From an uncultured Dokdonia sp. (GTDB lineage: Bacteria > Bacteroidota > Bacteroidia > Flavobacteriales > Flavobacteriaceae): a stretch of 64,000 nt of DNA. Shown piece by piece: positions 62,925 to 64,000 of the stretch. Made by a program: the position numbers and the translations under genes. The DNA is taken from NCBI RefSeq assembly GCF_947492535.1, contig NZ_CANLNH010000002.1:310001-374000 (forward strand). The letters run 5' to 3'. Position 1 is the stretch's first letter. Each line of letters starts with the position of its first letter. The notes beneath the pieces were generated by a model. The model saw nothing but the letters and a program-made list of their open reading frames with translations, made no database searches and was not told the DNA's origin.

Positions 62925-63992
62925 ATGAAAAAACAAATACTACTTTTAAGTGTTTTTGCTTCTGCTTTTTTTGTTTCTTGTAGTGATGAAGAAATAATTA
63001 CTAGTAATGATGCTATTACAGATTTTGAAGTTACTATTGAACAAATTGAACAAATAGACTTTGATCCGGAAACGGCAGAACCTAATAATAGATTTAATGA
63101 TGCAAGCGAAGGTCTTTATCATGGAGTTATTGTTACTGTAGAGCCAGGACAATCAGATAACCTTCACGGTAAAATCTGGATAAACATTAACAATGATGGT
63201 CATTATAATGCTACGGTTGTAACAAATCAAGGAGATCGATTTAAATTTTTAGGGAAGCCAGTAAATTTCGATAACAGTAAATTTGTTTTTAGAGGAAAAA
63301 GAGGCACTTTTGATTATGATATAAGTGATATAAATAATCCTGTTGCAACTAATGTAATCGTAGATTCAAAACCAGGTCATGTGGCTTCTGTAAAAGACAG
63401 AGCAGGGCAACGTGCTGCGGCTATATTAGGAACATTTGCAACAAATGATAATCCTGATGATATTATTTCAGGAACTTGGGACTTACTTACAGACGGAACA
63501 CCAAATCCTGATGCATTTAATTTTCCATTATTAACAGAAGTTGTGATTACAGTTACCAATAATGGGAATGTATATTCAGATACAGATTTCGAAATGTTTA
63601 ATTACCTCTGTTTTTTTGAAACTACTATTACAGAGATAGCCCCTGTGTTTTTACATGAAGATCCTATGACTACACCAAATGGGCGTAATGAGTTTTGGGC
63701 ACAAAATCAATCATTTCAATTAGGAAATGCTACGTTAGAATATTGGTTAGGGCAAAGTAGCGGATTAGTAGATAGCAATGGATCTACTTTTGTTAATCAT
63801 GGATTCCACAATAGTGATTTTGCAGACCCTCCATCAAATGTATGTACAGCGATAGATGGACAAAAAGGGATATGGACATGGAATGGTCGTACAGGAACTT
63901 CTTCTTTTGACGATCCATTTGATGTGCCAATGTTACATTCAGAAAATGTTGATTACGAAGCATTCAAGCAAGTACTTAGACAGAACAACTAG
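62925..63992 (+). CDS. Lipoprotein of unknown function
   Basis: 355 residues from the ATG at 62925; a GTG earlier in frame is rejected because only the later start gives MKKQILLLSVFASAFFVSC, a lipoprotein signal. No known domain. The mature part is acidic, beta-rich, with few cysteines and repeated Asn/Asp/Gly turns; the C-terminal part (GIWTWNGRTGTSSFDDPFDV) has several aromatic residues. The stop is eight bases from the window's end, so any partner beyond cannot be seen. Confidence 0.7.
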   Translation: MKKQILLLSVFASAFFVSCSDEEIITSNDAITDFEVTIEQIEQIDFDPETAEPNNRFNDASEGLYHGVIVTVEPGQSDNLHGKIWININNDGHYNATVVTNQGDRFKFLGKPVNFDNSKFVFRGKRGTFDYDISDINNPVATNVIVDSKPGHVASVKDRAGQRAAAILGTFATNDNPDDIISGTWDLLTDGTPNPDAFNFPLLTEVVITVTNNGNVYSDTDFEMFNYLCFFETTITEIAPVFLHEDPMTTPNGRNEFWAQNQSFQLGNATLEYWLGQSSGLVDSNGSTFVNHGFHNSDFADPPSNVCTAIDGQKGIWTWNGRTGTSSFDDPFDVPMLHSENVDYEAFKQVLRQNN

Positions 63993-64000
63993 AACTATAC

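Noticed and set aside
1-64000. tRNA, rRNA, CRISPR array, prophage or insertion sequence
   Set aside because: Looked for cloverleaf-like CCA ends, regular direct repeats with spacers, integrases and transposases; none was convincing. Absence cannot be proven by eye.

Overview
The window comes from a marine-type member of the Flavobacteriaceae (Bacteroidota), most like Dokdonia/Krokinobacter; the genus is an impression from protein content, not a search. Support: AT-rich DNA, Bacteroidota -7 boxes (TAnnTTTG), few Shine-Dalgarno sequences, secreted proteins with type IX secretion (T9SS) C-terminal sorting domains, GldH and a GldL-like remnant, a ricT-gldH-PBP1A operon, and the flavobacterial order acpP-fabF-rnc-(insert)-IPExxVD-pyk. 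I saw no rRNA, tRNA, CRISPR, phage or insertion sequence. It reads as ordinary chromosome with a few accessory patches.

Layout. 0-6.3 kb: an rimK pair (minus), then uvrC and a patatin/beta-barrel protein (plus), and an SH3 lipoprotein. 6.4-12.3 kb (minus): the acpP-fabF-rnc...pyk cluster, interrupted by a sensor kinase. 12.5-19.3 kb (plus): purN, RNase HI, START protein, PfkB kinase, purF, CNNM/CBS protein, DinB protein. 19.3-24.2 kb: hybrid sensor kinase (minus), then a DNA methyltransferase-type repair protein, serine hydrolase and 3'-5' exonuclease (plus). 24.4-36 kb (minus): three very large secreted proteases (one M36, two S8) with shared MAM and fibronectin III modules and T9SS tails, each with its own terminator. 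36.3-42.5 kb: spondin-domain lipoprotein, a fused dipeptide ABC ATPase, an M91 effector-like metalloprotease and a CoA-transferase pair. 42.6-49.3 kb: ricT-gldH-PBP1A, a secreted M23 peptidase, trhO. 49.8-53.4 kb: recA, a small lipoprotein, an ECF sigma factor with a membrane-anchored beta-barrel partner. 53.5-64 kb: plsC, trpS-queD-lpxH-hydrolase, recJ with a broken GldL-like gene, a SPOR protein, OsmC, an AhpD-like protein and a final lipoprotein.

How the parts relate. Most genes are housekeeping: nucleotide synthesis (purN, purF), DNA repair (uvrC, recA, recJ, ogt), lipid and envelope synthesis (acpP, fabF, plsC, lpxH, PBP1A). The proteases, M23 enzyme and gliding genes fit a bacterium that glides on and digests particulate protein.

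The most striking pattern is a 14-bp palindrome, GCTTTCGCGAAAGC, present 11 times perfectly and several times imperfectly. It lies both between genes and inside genes in different reading frames, about every 4-6 kb. Other points of interest are a near-identical 860-bp cassette shared by two unrelated proteases, a terminator-like hairpin inside the start of rnc, a gene broken by one TGG-to-TGA change, and an M91 protease of a type known from host-targeted effectors.
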